Source of the DNA: Nematopogon swammerdamellus
Taxonomy: Eukaryota; Arthropoda; Insecta; Lepidoptera; Adelidae
Direction: 5' to 3'
Assembly (NCBI GenBank): GCA_946902875.1
Contig: OX336340.1
Location: 5,415,739 to 5,479,738, forward strand
Length of the DNA: 64,000 bases
The position numbers were made by a program, and so were the translations under genes. Below, piece by piece: positions 21,364 to 31,870 of this stretch; the stretch's first letter is position 1; each line of letters opens with the position of its first letter. The notes under the pieces were generated by a model. It did not search any database, was not told where the DNA came from, and worked only from the letters and a program-made list of their open reading frames with translations.

Positions 21364-21612
21364 TATATATTCCATACGAAGAAGGTGCTTCCTCACTCAT
21401 ATGACCTTCTATACGAAGAAGCTCTCTCACTCATATAACCTTCCATACGAAGGTGCTCACACACTCATGACGTTCCATACGAAGAAGCTGCCTCACTCAT
21501 CATGAGCTTCCATACGAAGAAGGTGCTCTCTCACTCATATGTCCTTCCATACGAAGGTACTCACTCACTCATACGACCTTCCATACGAAGGTGGTCCCTC
21601 AATCATATAACC
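21364..21612. repeat. Minisatellite, right part
   Basis: Continuation of the 20490 array (TTCCATACGAAGAAGGTGCT, TATAACCTTCCATACGAAGG), ending near 21610. Confidence 0.85.
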
Positions 21613-21945
21613 ATGCCATCTTATATTTCTTTGTTCCTTGGACAGGACCTTTTCTTATCTGCAATGGCTTATTGTGAATCGAAGGATCAGTCGCTCCTTA
21701 CGAGGTATACGGATTTCGGTACAGAAGGATGGGACCAAATTATACGGGCACAATGGATTCCAGTAGATTTGTTTCGTTGACTTTATTTTGAAACATCAGA
21801 CGGTAAAGTGAAGTATCAACATTCAACACGACTTAATTAGCCGATGTCAACAAAATCTGAAGCGGGAAATTGAATAACATTGGTGAAAGGCACAGAACAG
21901 CGATTGGTGGCCGTCTTCCGCCAGCCGGCCGCCAGCCGCCACGTC

Positions 21946-22050
21946 ACAGTCGCAATCCCCCGCGTCAACAGTCGCGATCCCCCGCGTCAACAGTCGCAAT
22001 CCCCCGCGTCAACAGTCGCAATCCCCCGCATCAACAGTCGCAATCCCCCG
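21946..22050. repeat. 22-bp minisatellite, about 5 copies
   Basis: Unit CAGTCGCAATCCCCCGCGTC plus AA, repeated five times with single-base variants. Confidence 0.9.
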
Positions 22051-22184
22051 TGACTACTGACTTCCTGCACATGTATACACCGAAGCATGACTTACGTCAG
22101 TAACATTTACATAGTCATATCTGCCATATAGCCAGCTCTGACGCCAGCGACTTACTCAATATGAAACTGCGTTAACTGCCTTAA

Positions 22185-22560
22185 CTAACTGCGATAGCTC
22201 AGTGGTGCGGTCGGTCGAATGTCGTTCGCGATCATAAGCACGCCTGGTCGCGGTCAGAACTTCGATGGGTGACCGTTTGACCGTTGGAGGCTGACCGTGG
22301 TTCGGATTACACGTAAAACTGTAGGTCCCTTCCCTTCATACCTTACTAGGTGGTAGGGTTCAACACGCCCGGGTTGGTCCCATCACACTGAATGAAAGAT
22401 CGTTCGAAACGGCTATGTAAATAGTTCGTATTTTCATCCAGTTCAGTGTAGCCGACACGACCGAAGAGAAGCACTGACATGGCACCTAGTTCACCAAGGT
22501 GTTATGGGCTGACATCAAGGATGTTGTAGGTGAAGTAGCTAACCGTGTCAGTTTACATAA
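22185..22560 (+). mobile_element. SINE family A, full-length copy with tRNA/5S-like head
   Basis: A-box-like ATAGCTCAGTGGTGCGG at 22193. 5S-like GTCGCGGTCAGAACTTCGAT then GGGTGACCG at about 22233-22275. B-box-like GTGGTTCGGATTACACG at 22298. Then core and tail to GAAGTAGCTAACCGTGTCAG. Confidence 0.8.
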
Positions 22561-22597
22561 ACTGTATTTAAAGGTGCCAGCTGTCCGTCTGTCTACC

Positions 22598-22776
22598 GTA
22601 CAGTTACCGGCAGCAAATAATGCGTGTTTAGCTTCAGCAAGCAGATTGTCTCTGCTTGTAGAGCGTCGTCTCTGTCGCACTAACTCGCACGTCTCTGTGC
22701 GACAGGGACGACGCTCTAAAACCCGATTGTCTCTTTCTAGAGCTCGACACGCATTATTTGCCGCCGGTAAATGTAC
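22598..22776. mobile_element. MITE with TIRs and nested internal hairpin
   Basis: Ends GTACAGTTACCGGCAGC and GCCGCCGGTAAATGTAC are inverted repeats extending through AAATAATGCGTGT. In the middle GCGTCGTCTCTGTCGCAC pairs with GTGCGACAGGGACGACGC. A TA flank is possible (Tc1/mariner-like), but this is not proven. Confidence 0.7.
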
Positions 22777-23467
22777 TAAAGTTAGTTACACATATTACTA
22801 AAGTTAATAAATGAAATGATAAATTGCGTTTTCCTTACTACACAAACTCCTCACCAACCACTTTCCACGAAAAATATTCTTTTCAGCTCAAAAAATATAT
22901 GGAAATTTTTATTTCATGCACATAATTTTACTTAAATTGTCCGCTCGATTTAACGGGATCGAAAGTCCTGAAGGACAGGTAGATGATTTACGTAACCATT
23001 AGTATTATACTCGTAGGTATATCCTCCAACATCTGATAAATATATTTCAACCTTTTCAATAATTCAAATACCTGTTATTTATTTTTTATTGAAAGTATTG
23101 AAACTGACAATGTGGACTACATCACATATAAATTGTAATGCATTTTAAAATATGTAGATTCGCCGGAAGACAGTTCCAAACCCTAGCGGTGCGACAAAGG
23201 AAGGTATTACATTGAGTGCATGCAAAAATATGGGCCTGTGTTTCCTAGATTTTCTTTTAGGAATTAACAAAATTAATAAAATTCGCAATTTTAACAATTA
23301 GAATCTTTTATAGCATCTATGCTATTAGATAATTTAGTCTTATATACGGCCTCCTTAAATATGGATAAATAAATAGCGATATTGAATATGCATATGCAAG
23401 TGGGTAACAATATATGGTTTGATAAATCGATATATATATACATTACTTGTACACTAACTATTCTCAA
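22777..23467. other. No recognised feature
   Basis: A/T-rich. A weak SINE family A-like GAAACTGACAATGTGGAC lies at about 23100 (minus). Frames at 23291-23605 are produced by the hairpin that follows. Confidence 0.3.
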
Positions 23468-23576
23468 ATCAAAACAAACGTGCAGTTCGCATAATAAAGT
23501 TTTATGGCTTAGTAAAGGGAATCTCCCTTCACTAAGCCATAAAATTTTGTTGTGCGAGCTGCACGTTTGTTTTGAT
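23468..23576. repeat. Hairpin with ~50-bp arms
   Basis: ATCAAAACAAACGTGCAGTT pairs with GAGCTGCACGTTTGTTTTGA, and TTTTATGGCTTAGT with ACTAAGCCATAAAA, around a loop at about 23520 (AAGGGAATCTCCCTT). Pairing is about 90%. This may be a small foldback element or hairpin RNA. Confidence 0.85.
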
Positions 23577-23608
23577 AATAGATAGGTATGCAATAGTTCG
23601 AACACCTA

Positions 23609-23784
23609 GAGAATTTTCTAGCCTCGTTCCAGTATTAGAAAGTATTAGAATTTCCTTTACTAAAATCTTAAACCCGGGGGGAGGGGGCGAGGGTTAGAGA
23701 ATTTTCTAGCCTCGTTCCAGTATTAGAAAGTATTAGAATTTCCTTTACTAAAATCTTAAACCCGGGGGAAGGGGGCGAGGGTTT
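23609..23784. repeat. 88-bp tandem duplication
   Basis: GAGAATTTTCTAGCCTCGTT starts at 23609 and 23697. The copies differ only near the CCCGGGGG segment. Confidence 0.85.
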
Positions 23785-23993
23785 TAAGATTTATCCTTCC
23801 CCACTAAAATCCTGGGCACGCCCGTGAATCGATATAACTACATGTATCCGCTTTCGCAAGATAACAAGAAGATTTCTTCGACTCTATTAAAACTTGCGAG
23901 CTGCACTGTTTCGCCAAACCTCAAGACCTCAATTCGAATAACCGTTACAACGCGACATTGCCAACTTTTAAAGTAAAATGTAAGTGTCGACAA

Positions 23994-24147
23994 ATTATAT
24001 AAAAGCCGGCATTAAGTAAACTGGGAACAAGCGGCTTAGTTAAAGTACAAAAGTGCAATAAAAGAGAATAGTCCGAGTATAACCCGATTGCGGCGGGCGG
24101 GCTCACTTTGTCGCCACCTCGGGAAGGCAGGGGAAGTCACACGACTG
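23994..24147 (+). promoter_or_regulatory. Possible TATA promoter and untranslated first exon (or LTR-like unit)
   Basis: TATATAAAAG at about 23996 is followed about 35-40 bases on by GGCTTAGTTAAAG, an initiator-like site. A GG|TGAGT donor-like site is at about 24147. AATAAAAG at 24057 would instead suit an LTR polyadenylation signal. Nothing downstream settles which, because a family D repeat begins at 24154. Confidence 0.25.
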
Positions 24148-24153
24148 GGTGAG

Positions 24154-24895
24154 TAAAAACCGGCCAAGTGCGAGTCGGACTCGGCGCACCGAGGGTTTCG
24201 TATCACTACGCAATTGGCCGTTTCTTTTTTATTATACATACATACATATCACACACGCTGAATCCCGACAATCGGGGTAAGCAGAGTAATCGGTGTTGTG
24301 CTGCAAGTACTCTAGTAAATTACAGCACAACACCGACCACCACGTTTCGCAAAGTATTCGAACAAGATTAAATCGATCAAGCAGCAAGTAAGGCACGAAG
24401 ACCCACCTGCTGCATGACTCGGTGGAAGTACCGTGCCAAGGTGAGAGGTGGCGAGCCCGTCGCCCTTTAGCACGACATCTTGTCCTTATCCCTTAGTCGC
24501 CTTTTACGACATGCACGGGGAGAGATGCAGTGGGGCTATTCTTTTTAAGTACCGGCACCACACGGTTTTTATTATTAGTTGTTTTATTTAAGAGTTTGCG
24601 CTATAATCACACCTATCTAAGTTTGACGCCTGTATGTATGACTATTTTTACGATAGAGCAAAAAAAAACTAAAAAAAGACAAATTTCTTGTATGGGGACC
24701 CCCTCATTCTTTAACTTTTTTATTATTATTTGTTAGGATAGCCGCCATAATAATATATTATTATTCTGTGAAAATTTCAACTGGTCATATATTGCGGTTT
24801 CTAAAAGATACAACCCTTTAAACGTACATCAGACGGACGGAAGGATGGACCGACAGACGGCGTAGGCTTAATAATAGTGTCCCGCAAGGTACGGA
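24154..24895 (+). mobile_element. Dispersed repeat family D, split by a SINE
   Basis: The left part 24154-24235 opens AAAAACCGGCCAAGTGCGAG. The right part, from about 24566, runs through TTGTATGGGGACCCCC and the GACGGACGGAAGG stretch to GGTACGGAAACAA. The family-B SINE at 24236-24565 separates them. Confidence 0.75.
24236..24565 (-). mobile_element. SINE family B copy with 10-bp target-site duplication
   Basis: Flanked by TTTTTATTAT at 24226-24235 and 24566-24575. Full-length, from the (ATAC)n-type tail and CACGCTGAATCCCGACAATC to CCGGCACCACACGG. Confidence 0.85.
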
Positions 24896-25370
24896 AACAA
24901 TCCACCGAAAATCTATACGAAAGCAGAAAGATACGAGTCAAAATTGCGCTCATTCTGAGATATGTGCCATTAATATTACTCACCTGTCATATTCAGTTTT
25001 AATATACGAGTTAATTGTAAAACTTCATCTACCAGGGCGGATCGATAGATTTTTGAAAATACCATTTGATTAATTTCGCTCTATAGAAAAAAAAATGAAA
25101 AAGACTATGAATTTACTTACAAAGACTTTACTATATCGATCAATAGCTTTTCAGTTTTTTGTTTCAGTTCGCAGTTTTAAAATAAAACAATCAAACCCCT
25201 ATTTTCGCTTACGCATCCTACTCAATCCCGAAAAAACTGCGTATCAAAAAACTTACTTAAAAGTGGTGGTCTTAAAAATTATTACGCTCATAAGTAATGT
25301 TGGGAGCAGCAGATAATGATCGCCGTGGTTCTCTCACCGAATGAGCTACGCACGCAATGAGCCTGTTCCT
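24896..25370. other. No recognised feature
   Basis: A/T-rich. A 73-codon frame at 25095 shows no domain. Confidence 0.3.
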
Positions 25371-25720
25371 TTTTAACCCCGACGCAAAAAGAGGCGTGTT
25401 ATAAGTTTAACGAGGGTGTGTAGGGTGTGTCTGTCTGTGGCATCGTAGCTCCCAAACGGATGGACCGATTTGGATGCGGTTTTTTTTTAAAGCTTGAAAT
25501 GAAAGTTAAATTACAAATTTAAAAAACCCTCCACCGTCCGACCCTTAAAAAGTCAAAAATAATTTGCGTTTACTTACTGATAGGAGTCGGGGGACCGCTA
25601 AGTTAATAAAATATAATAACTCAGAGCTGCGCGGGAATTTACTTAGCGGTCCGCCGACTCCTTTAAGTAAACGGAAATTATTTTTTTATTTTTAAGGGTC
25701 GGAGTTTTTCAAATTTTTAA
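25371..25720 (+). mobile_element. Dispersed repeat (CCCCGACGCAAAAAGAGG type) with inner inverted repeat
   Basis: Opens TTTTTAACCCCGACGCAAAA, contains GTGGCATCGTAGCTCCCAAA and GGATGGACCGATTTGG, and closes with an imperfect stem (CCGACCCTTAAAAAGTC at 25539 against TTTTTAAGGGTCGGA at 25690). The inverse copy is at 46020-46445, and a multiplied fragment lies at 48032. Confidence 0.65.
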
Positions 25721-25963
25721 TTCCTTTATGTTCCTGTTTCAGCATGATGTAAGAGAAAATAAAAATGAGAAATAAATTTCCAAAGAGTTTGTATTACGTC
25801 GCTGGAGCGCAGCGACGTAATACAAACTCTTTGTAAATTTCATTCTATTAAATTCTAGTCAAGGAGCTGTTCCAAAAATGTATATGTAAGAACTATAAAG
25901 TACTTGATGAGTTTTTCTCATACATCATTTGCGAAAAAACATGTCATCGACCAAAGGAGCTTT

Positions 25964-26272
25964 TTTTTTATGGGAACTGACACGGTTGGCTACATCACCT
26001 ACAACGTCCGTGATGTCCGCCCATAACACCGGGTGAACTAGGTGCCATGTCAGTGCTTCCCCCTTTGATCCTGCCGGCTACACTGAACTGGTCGGAAAAC
26101 ACAAACTATTTTACATAGTCCTTTCAACCGACGTTTCATTTAGTGCGGTGGTACCAACCCGGGCGGGTTAAACCCTACCACCAAGTAAGATTAGGAGGGA
26201 AGGGACCTACAGTTTTACGACAGTTTTTTTAGCGACAGTTGACTGTCTGCACCACTGAGCTATCGAGGCTGA
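25964..26272 (-). mobile_element. SINE family A, 5S segment deleted
   Basis: T-run, ATGGGAACTGACACGGTTGG, A tail, core, then a direct join to TGTCTGCACCACTGAGCTAT (A-box). The 5S-like block of the copies at 22185 and 60965 is absent. Confidence 0.8.
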
Positions 26273-26334
26273 CAGCTTGTAAGCTGTTTTCAAAATGACT
26301 GATGTTTGTGATAAATAGCTCACCTTTTTATGGA

Positions 26335-26460
26335 TAGCGCGACATGTGGCATCGTTTCACCTACGAGTAGGTGTCTAACGATGCCCATGGACATTCTGTG
26401 ATGCACGGGGACTGCGAATGCCGTGGCGGCCTGACAGGAGCCTTTTACCTTATCGTCTTA
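26335..26460 (-). mobile_element. LINE 3' end fragment (GRHGIRNP type)
   Basis: Minus orientation: GCGCGACATGTGGCATCG, GTGTCTAACGATGCCCATGG, GGACTGCGAATGCCGTGGC, as at 51975. Truncated. Confidence 0.6.
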
Positions 26461-26984
26461 TGTCCGCAAATAGGTGAGTGAGGGACATCAGAGCATTCAT
26501 ATCATGAGATAGCTTCTAATGCGAGCGTTTTGAAGTGATCATGATGACAAATGCATGCGAAGGCACGCACGTTTTATTTACCGACAGGTAACACATTTTA
26601 TCGCGCTTTGCCGCTTCTAGCGTTAAGTTCGGTGTATGTAGGTACGATCGAGGCACTGGTCATGCCGCATCGCCCGAGCCGCTGGCCCGTTCCTTGCATT
26701 TTTCATCAGGACAGTCGGCGGCGCACGGGTAAAACTTTTAAGCACGAAAACTTCGTAACAAATAACAACTAAGGCGGTCGCGATGAAAATGCCATTTTAT
26801 GCCGGAAACGTCCATAATGAACCTATAGGGAAGCGTGCTGGAGTCAAAAAGGGCTTTCACTTGATTGCCTCGTCAACGATACGAAGTAGTAAGTAGAAAA
26901 TTGTAAAGCTCTGTAGGGTGATATTCTCATTGTCATCTGACTGCGGGGAAACCAAAAAATACTTACTCCTCTTGGTAGATAGCG

Positions 26985-27110
26985 GGCCCGGTTTTTTTTT
27001 ATGGATGCCCGACACATTTGGTGCCTTGCCACCTAAGATGTCTAACGACGCCTATCGACATTCGGTCGATCTAGCCAACAGTGTCAGTTTCTGTAAAAAA
27101 AAAAATACGT
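26985..27110. mobile_element. Mixed LINE-tail / SINE-A-tail fragment
   Basis: The first part (CGACACATTTGGTGCCTTGC, GATGTCTAACGACGCC) is a minus-strand LINE tail. The last part (GATCTAGCCAACAGTGTCAG with poly-A) reads as a plus-strand family-A end. Probably a nested or recombinant scar. Confidence 0.4.
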
Positions 27111-27885
27111 ACTGTAAGCAATAAATTATTATCAATTACACCATTTACGCTATATTATTTCTTACATCATAAACGACTAATAATTAATTTATCAAATAGA
27201 TCAGATAGAATCAACAAGTTTAATTGTGTTATTTTAGTTTAATTTATGATTGTATTTTAATTGTTAAAGCATATCGTATTTTCTGTTGTGATTGTATTAA
27301 GTATATTATTTTGTTATGAATTAATTGTATTACTTTCCTGAATAAATCAAGTTAGATTCCATAAACGACTGCGCGACTTCCTCATATAACTTTTGTCCGA
27401 ATTTTCATTCCTATAGAACATTTTCTGTTAACTTACACTTAACCCTCTATAAGTCCTTCTTTCACATCCCAGTGGTTTGAATAATGCCCTATGGCATTAA
27501 ACTCACATTTTCTACGTCTGTTTTGAAACAGCATATTTAGCAAACAGCGCGTTAATAAGCACTAAAATTGAACTACTAGACAATCGTTTTCCGCTCTTTT
27601 TTACTGTTTTAGCGCCGCAGCCTAGATAAGACGGGAATAGGTTCATGTCAGCAGAATTATCATTTGGCGAGTCCTATCGAGTCGCCCCGCGACGGCCGAT
27701 GCTCAGCGCTCCGAGATAATCGCTCTCTAAGGACGCGTGATCCTTAAATATTCAAATGTAAGCGCTCCTCCAGATCACAAATGTAAAATGGAGAGGTGAA
27801 GCACGGACGGAGATGTGCGCGATAGAACGCAAATGCATTTGATAGTTGCTCATCTACTCGTATAATTCAATTAAAACGCAACATC
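27111..27885. other. No recognised feature
   Basis: Unique-looking A/T-rich sequence without open frames or repeats. Confidence 0.3.
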
Positions 27886-27901
27886 TTTTCTAAGCCTACG
27901 C

Positions 27902-27933
<32 letters not shown>

Positions 27934-28137
27934 CGTCCGTCCGTATGTCTGTCCGAGGGCTGTATCTCTTGAACCGTAATAGGTATCCCGTTATTATGGC
28001 GGATATTACAAAAAATTATAAAAAATAGAAAAAGTAAAAAATTAAGGGGGTTCCCATACAAGAAACGTGTTTTTTTTCAAATTTTTCTTGTGCTGCGGAA
28101 ACCTCGATGCGCGAGTCTGACTCGCACTTGACCGGTT
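27886..28137 (-). mobile_element. Dispersed repeat family D
   Basis: Minus orientation with (GTCT)n at 27903-27935, TGTATCTCTTGAACCGTAAT, and the end GAGTCTGACTCGCACTTGAC then CGG. The next D copy abuts it head to tail. Confidence 0.75.
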
Positions 28138-28535
28138 TTTTAGGGTTCCGTATCCGGTAACTGACCCTATTACCGTCTGTCTGTCTGCCTGTTTGTCTGG
28201 CCGTCGGTCTGTCTGTCCGAGGGCTGTATCTCTTGAATCCTAATAGGTAGTCGGTTGAAATTTTCACAGAATATGTGTTATTATGGCCGATATAACAACA
28301 AAAATAATAAAAATAAGAAAAAGTAAAAAATTCACGGGGTTCCCATAGAAGAAAGCAAAAAGTTTATGCGCGCGCGCCATCTACCGAATAGATTATGAAG
28401 AATTTTAACTAATAATGACATTTAACTAATATGAAGGATTTCATAACACGACATCTAGATGGCGTGAGTGGCGCTAGCCATGACATGGCGATACGGGACC
28501 CTCGGTGCGCGAGTTCGACTCGCACTTGGCCGGTT
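28138..28535 (-). mobile_element. Dispersed repeat family D, adjacent second copy
   Basis: Minus orientation from TTAGGGTTCCGTATCCGG to GAGTTCGACTCGCACTTGGC. It includes an inner block (GCGCGCGCCATCTACCGAAT, ATGACATGGCGATACGG) shared with the copy at 50868. Confidence 0.75.
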
Positions 28536-28634
28536 TTTTATTTATAAAAAAAGCGTACGCAGATCTTTCACCAGCTTGATCTGCAGCCTATTTACAGATG
28601 TAGGTAAATAATATTTTTAAATAATTTTTTTTTG

Positions 28635-28840
28635 TTATTTTTTTTTTTTTTACATAGACGCAAACCCGAATATGAAGCAGAAAACAAATACGTCCCGAAC
28701 TCCCGACCAGGAATCGACCCTGGAACTCCGGCTTGAACCGCCAGCGCGTTACCGTTTCGCCGTCGGATCGATGACGTATTCTCTCTAAATTTTGAACAGT
28801 TTCATCTTCTATTAGTAGGTATGACGCAATCAACTTTTAA
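28635..28840 (-). mobile_element. tRNA-like foldback family, single arm
   Basis: TACGTCCCGAACTCCCGACC, GAATCGACCCTGGAACTCCG and GACGTATTCTCTCTAAATTT match the right arm of the foldback at 40204-40750. The tRNA-like part is decayed. Confidence 0.6.
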
Positions 28841-28888
28841 TATTTGTTTATAACCCAACACTTATGGAGATATAATTTTTTTTGTTTT

Positions 28889-29295
28889 TTTTTTATGTAA
28901 TCCGGTATGGGTGGCTGAGTCGGAGGGGCCAAAGCACATGCTCTAACCAGCCAATATCACCTCCGAGAAGGTAGGTGCCATACCGGAGACTTCCCTGGAT
29001 TGCTGGCTATACTGGACTAGAGGAGAACACAACCGAGGTTGCTTGCGGCCATCTTACATCCAGTACGGTGGTACCAACCCAGTCGACTACAATTTGAGCC
29101 TACCACCTAGTAAGGGGCAAGGGAAGGGACCTACAGTTTTACACCGGTTCCGAACGGTGAAGCAGCGGGTGTAGGTATGCACGTAAATTTTTTCGTCAGA
29201 AAAAACTCATTGGTACACGCCGACCGGATTCGAAGCTCGGACCTCCCGCATGAGAAGCCGATGCCCAAACTACTCGGCCACCCGCCGCTTGTGTT
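28889..29295 (-). mobile_element. SINE family C, full length
   Basis: On the minus strand it starts with a tRNA-like head at about 29219-29290 (GGTGGCCGAGTAGTTTGGGC, anticodon-stem region GGCTTCTCATGCGGGAGGTC, T-arm GCTTCGAATCCGG). This resembles tRNA-Ser/Leu types with a long variable arm. It is followed by a TTTTTTCTGACGAAAAAATT linker, the core with ACTAGGTGGTAGGCTCAAAT, a 3' region ending TACCGGATTACATAAAA, and a poly-A. This is the best reference copy in the window. Confidence 0.85.
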
Positions 29296-29344
29296 TCGAT
29301 TGTTTATGTTTTACAAACTAATTACAATAATATTGTAGGTATTG

Positions 29345-29480
29345 TTTACATAGATAGATAGATAGATAGAAATACTGTATTGATCCAAAACACTTTACAG
29401 TAAAACGATAAGTAATTTACATGAGAGGCAAAGGCGGACTTATCCCTTACAGGGATTTCTCCCAGTCAACCTTTGGATGT
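29345..29480 (-). mobile_element. LINE 3' UTR with (ATCT)n tail
   Basis: On the minus strand: GACTGGGAGAAATCCCTGTA, AAGGGATAAGTCCGCC, then (ATCT)n as the tail (TAGATAGATAGATAGATAGA on the plus strand at 29351). These are 3' UTR motifs I associate with insect LINEs. No coding remains. Confidence 0.5.
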
Positions 29481-30231
29481 TTGATAGTCGTATGGTGTGT
29501 GTGAGATATAAGACTTGAGTGTGTGAATGTAAAATATAATATAAGGAAAATAACTATGATAAACTATAATATACTACATATAAGTACAGTTAATTAAAAG
29601 TATAAATAATAAAAGTATTTTGTTTACTTTCGTATGAAAAGGAAAACTCATCTCAAGGAAAAATTTTACCAAAGATTTTGCTCCAAATGATCAGGGAAAT
29701 GCCCTGGCGAAAAGTAAGAACTGGCACAGTGGTCATACATACCCAAGAGTCCATTTGACCATCAGACACAGCCAACAACGTCACTCCTCGCGAAATCACA
29801 CACAGCGAGGTGCCATGCCAGCGACAAGCTGAACAAAAATATTGCCGTATGCTTGATCATACAATGAATTGTAAATATAAATGTCATTGTCTCGCCTTTA
29901 GTGACGCTTTTACATAATGGTGAACAATAAAGTATATTTTCATTTAATTTTAATTTAATTTTAATTTAATTTAATTTGAATTTCATTTAAATTTCGATTA
30001 AAAAAAAAAAAACTCCTCACTATTATGTGTTCTGTGGTCAGGAGATCAGCCCGCACTCTACCGGTTCTAGAGTGCGGTCTCAACTGCTCCAACTACGGAG
30101 CTTTCAGTGTGCATGCACGTGCGAGCGAATTCTGCTGACTCTCACTCTAGAAAAACTCTGCCTACCACATTGGGAAACAGGTGTGATGATGTCTTACACT
30201 ATGACGTTGAAAAAATTATTATATTATGATG
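29481..30231. other. No gene; (TTTAAT)n low complexity
   Basis: 29938-29995 is a run of TTTAATTTTAATTTAA. A short inverted fragment of the GCGTGGTTTCGCGAGG LINE family lies at 29785-29825. Confidence 0.3.
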
Positions 30232-30455
30232 TCAGTCAGTCAGTCAGTGAGTCAGGCAGAGTGTATGCGTCCACTGCTGGACATACGCCTCTCCAATTTT
30301 GCTCTAGTTCTCCCGGCCTTCAGCGGTACGGAACCACTGCTTTCAGCCGACGCACTTGTTGTCGTCGTCCCACTTGGGTGTCTCTTCCCACACTCCGTTT
30401 TGCTGTCCACGGCCGTTAGTGTAGGACACGGTTACTCCAACTGTCGTGTCGTCTT
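30232..30455 (-). mobile_element. RTE-like LINE 3' fragment with (TGAC)n tail
   Basis: Second copy of the 20918 element. TCAGTCAGTCAGTCAGTGAG tail, then a minus-strand frame with GEAYVQQWT and KQWFRTAEGRE preserved and an in-frame stop near 30350. Confidence 0.75.
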
Positions 30456-30547
30456 CGGCTTCGGCCGATTATGACGAATAACATTATTATATTCTTTGAA
30501 TTCTATTATAAATAATCAACATATATTACCGCTCACGAGAACATTAT

Positions 30548-30890
30548 TATATTTTGTGTACCGTGTGGGGCCGGTACTTTAAAAGAATAGCCCCACTGCA
30601 TCTCTCCCCGTGTATGTCGTAAAAGGCGACTAAGGGATATGACTCCCTTCTTATATTACTAGGTGGTAGGGTTCAACCCGCCCGGGTTGGTACCACCGCA
30701 CTGAATGAAAGGTCGGTCGAAACGGCTATGTAAATAGTTTGTGTTTTCCGTCCAGTTCAGTGTAGCCGGCACGACCGAAGGGAATCACTGACGTGGCACC
30801 AAGTTCATCCGGTGTTATGGGCTGACATCACGGATGTTGTAGGTGATGAAGCCAACCGTGTCAGCATCAATAAAAAAAAAAAAATTACAG
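30548..30890 (+). mobile_element. SINE, chimeric B-head/A-tail copy (full length)
   Basis: ACCGTGTGGGGCCGGTACTT (B head), GGGATATGACTCCCTTCTTA (junction), ACTAGGTGGTAGGGTTCAAC (core), and the A tail with 13 A. Same junction as at 522, 2141 and 3773. Confidence 0.85.
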
Positions 30891-31011
30891 CATAACCGTG
30901 AACACATAAGAATCTGACCACTCTGCCTATCAACATACCTACACGCGAGTACATCTGGTGTATAATGCCATCGTCAATTTTGTTACTGAAATATATAAAG
31001 TAAATAAGTTT

Positions 31012-31080
31012 TTTTTATTTCCGTGATGTAAGCCCATAACACCTTGGTGAACTAGATGCCATGTCAGTGCTTCCCTTCAG
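31012..31080 (-). mobile_element. SINE family A tail fragment
   Basis: CCGTGATGTAAGCCCATAAC to GTCAGTGCTTCCCTTC, minus orientation. Confidence 0.65.
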
Positions 31081-31108
31081 AATTTTTAGAAAAAAATTGA
31101 ATATTTAA

Positions 31109-31424
31109 CATACATACATACGTACCACATGCTCTATCGCGACAATCGGGGTAAGCAGAGTAGTCTGTTTTGTGCTCCAAGTAATCTTGTAATTTACAGC
31201 ACAACACCGACCACCACATTTAGAAAAGTATTAGGACAAGATAAGGCACGAATACTCACCTGCTACATGACTCGGTGGAAGGACCGTGCCAAGGTGAGAG
31301 GTGGCTAGCCTGTCGCCCTTATGCACAGTATATTATCCTTACCTCTTAGTCGCCTTTAACGACATGCACGGGGATAGATGCAGTGGGACTATTTTTTTTG
31401 CAAGTACCGAACCCACGCGGTACA
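31109..31424 (-). mobile_element. SINE family B copy
   Basis: CATACATACATACGTACC tail, TCGCGACAATCGGGGTAAGC, and through to ACCCACGCGGTAC. Confidence 0.8.
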
Positions 31425-31576
31425 TAAAAAAAATTTAAGCTAAAAAAGAAATTCCTCTAAATGACTGAATGAAACTCAGTTAAAATTTGTAGTCAATAAA
31501 TTGGTCGACTGAAATTGGAAAGCCTGAATTTCACATATATTGAAGCATGAACAAATATTGAGTGGTTAGGTACATC

Positions 31577-31870
31577 CACAGAGCATCAAATACCTACCGC
31601 GGGCGCCCCCTACTAGAGGCGCCCTAAGCGATGATATTTGAAACCCAATAACCGTACGCTGAGCTGCTAGCGCTTCGTATGTGTGTGTGTGTGCTAGTAT
31701 CGACACTACACACAAAGAGGAGCAAGTTAGGCACACGCACAAAACAAATGCATACGCACAACACACATGTGTAAGTCATAGGCCACGCCCACAGGCTTCA
31801 ACGCCGTTGTAGAGAAATCGCGCTCACGGCGCCTCTAGTAGGGGCGGGTGCGCGTATTTCATGCTCTGTG
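31577..31870. mobile_element. hAT-like MITE with 8-bp target-site duplication
   Basis: Flanked by GGTACATC at 31569-31576 and 31871-31878. The ends CACAGAGCATCAAATACC and TATTTCATGCTCTGTG are inverted repeats, continuing to CCTACTAGAGGCGCC against GGCGCCTCTAGTAGG (about 50 bp). 294 bp, no transposase frame. The 8-bp duplication fits the hAT superfamily. Confidence 0.85.
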
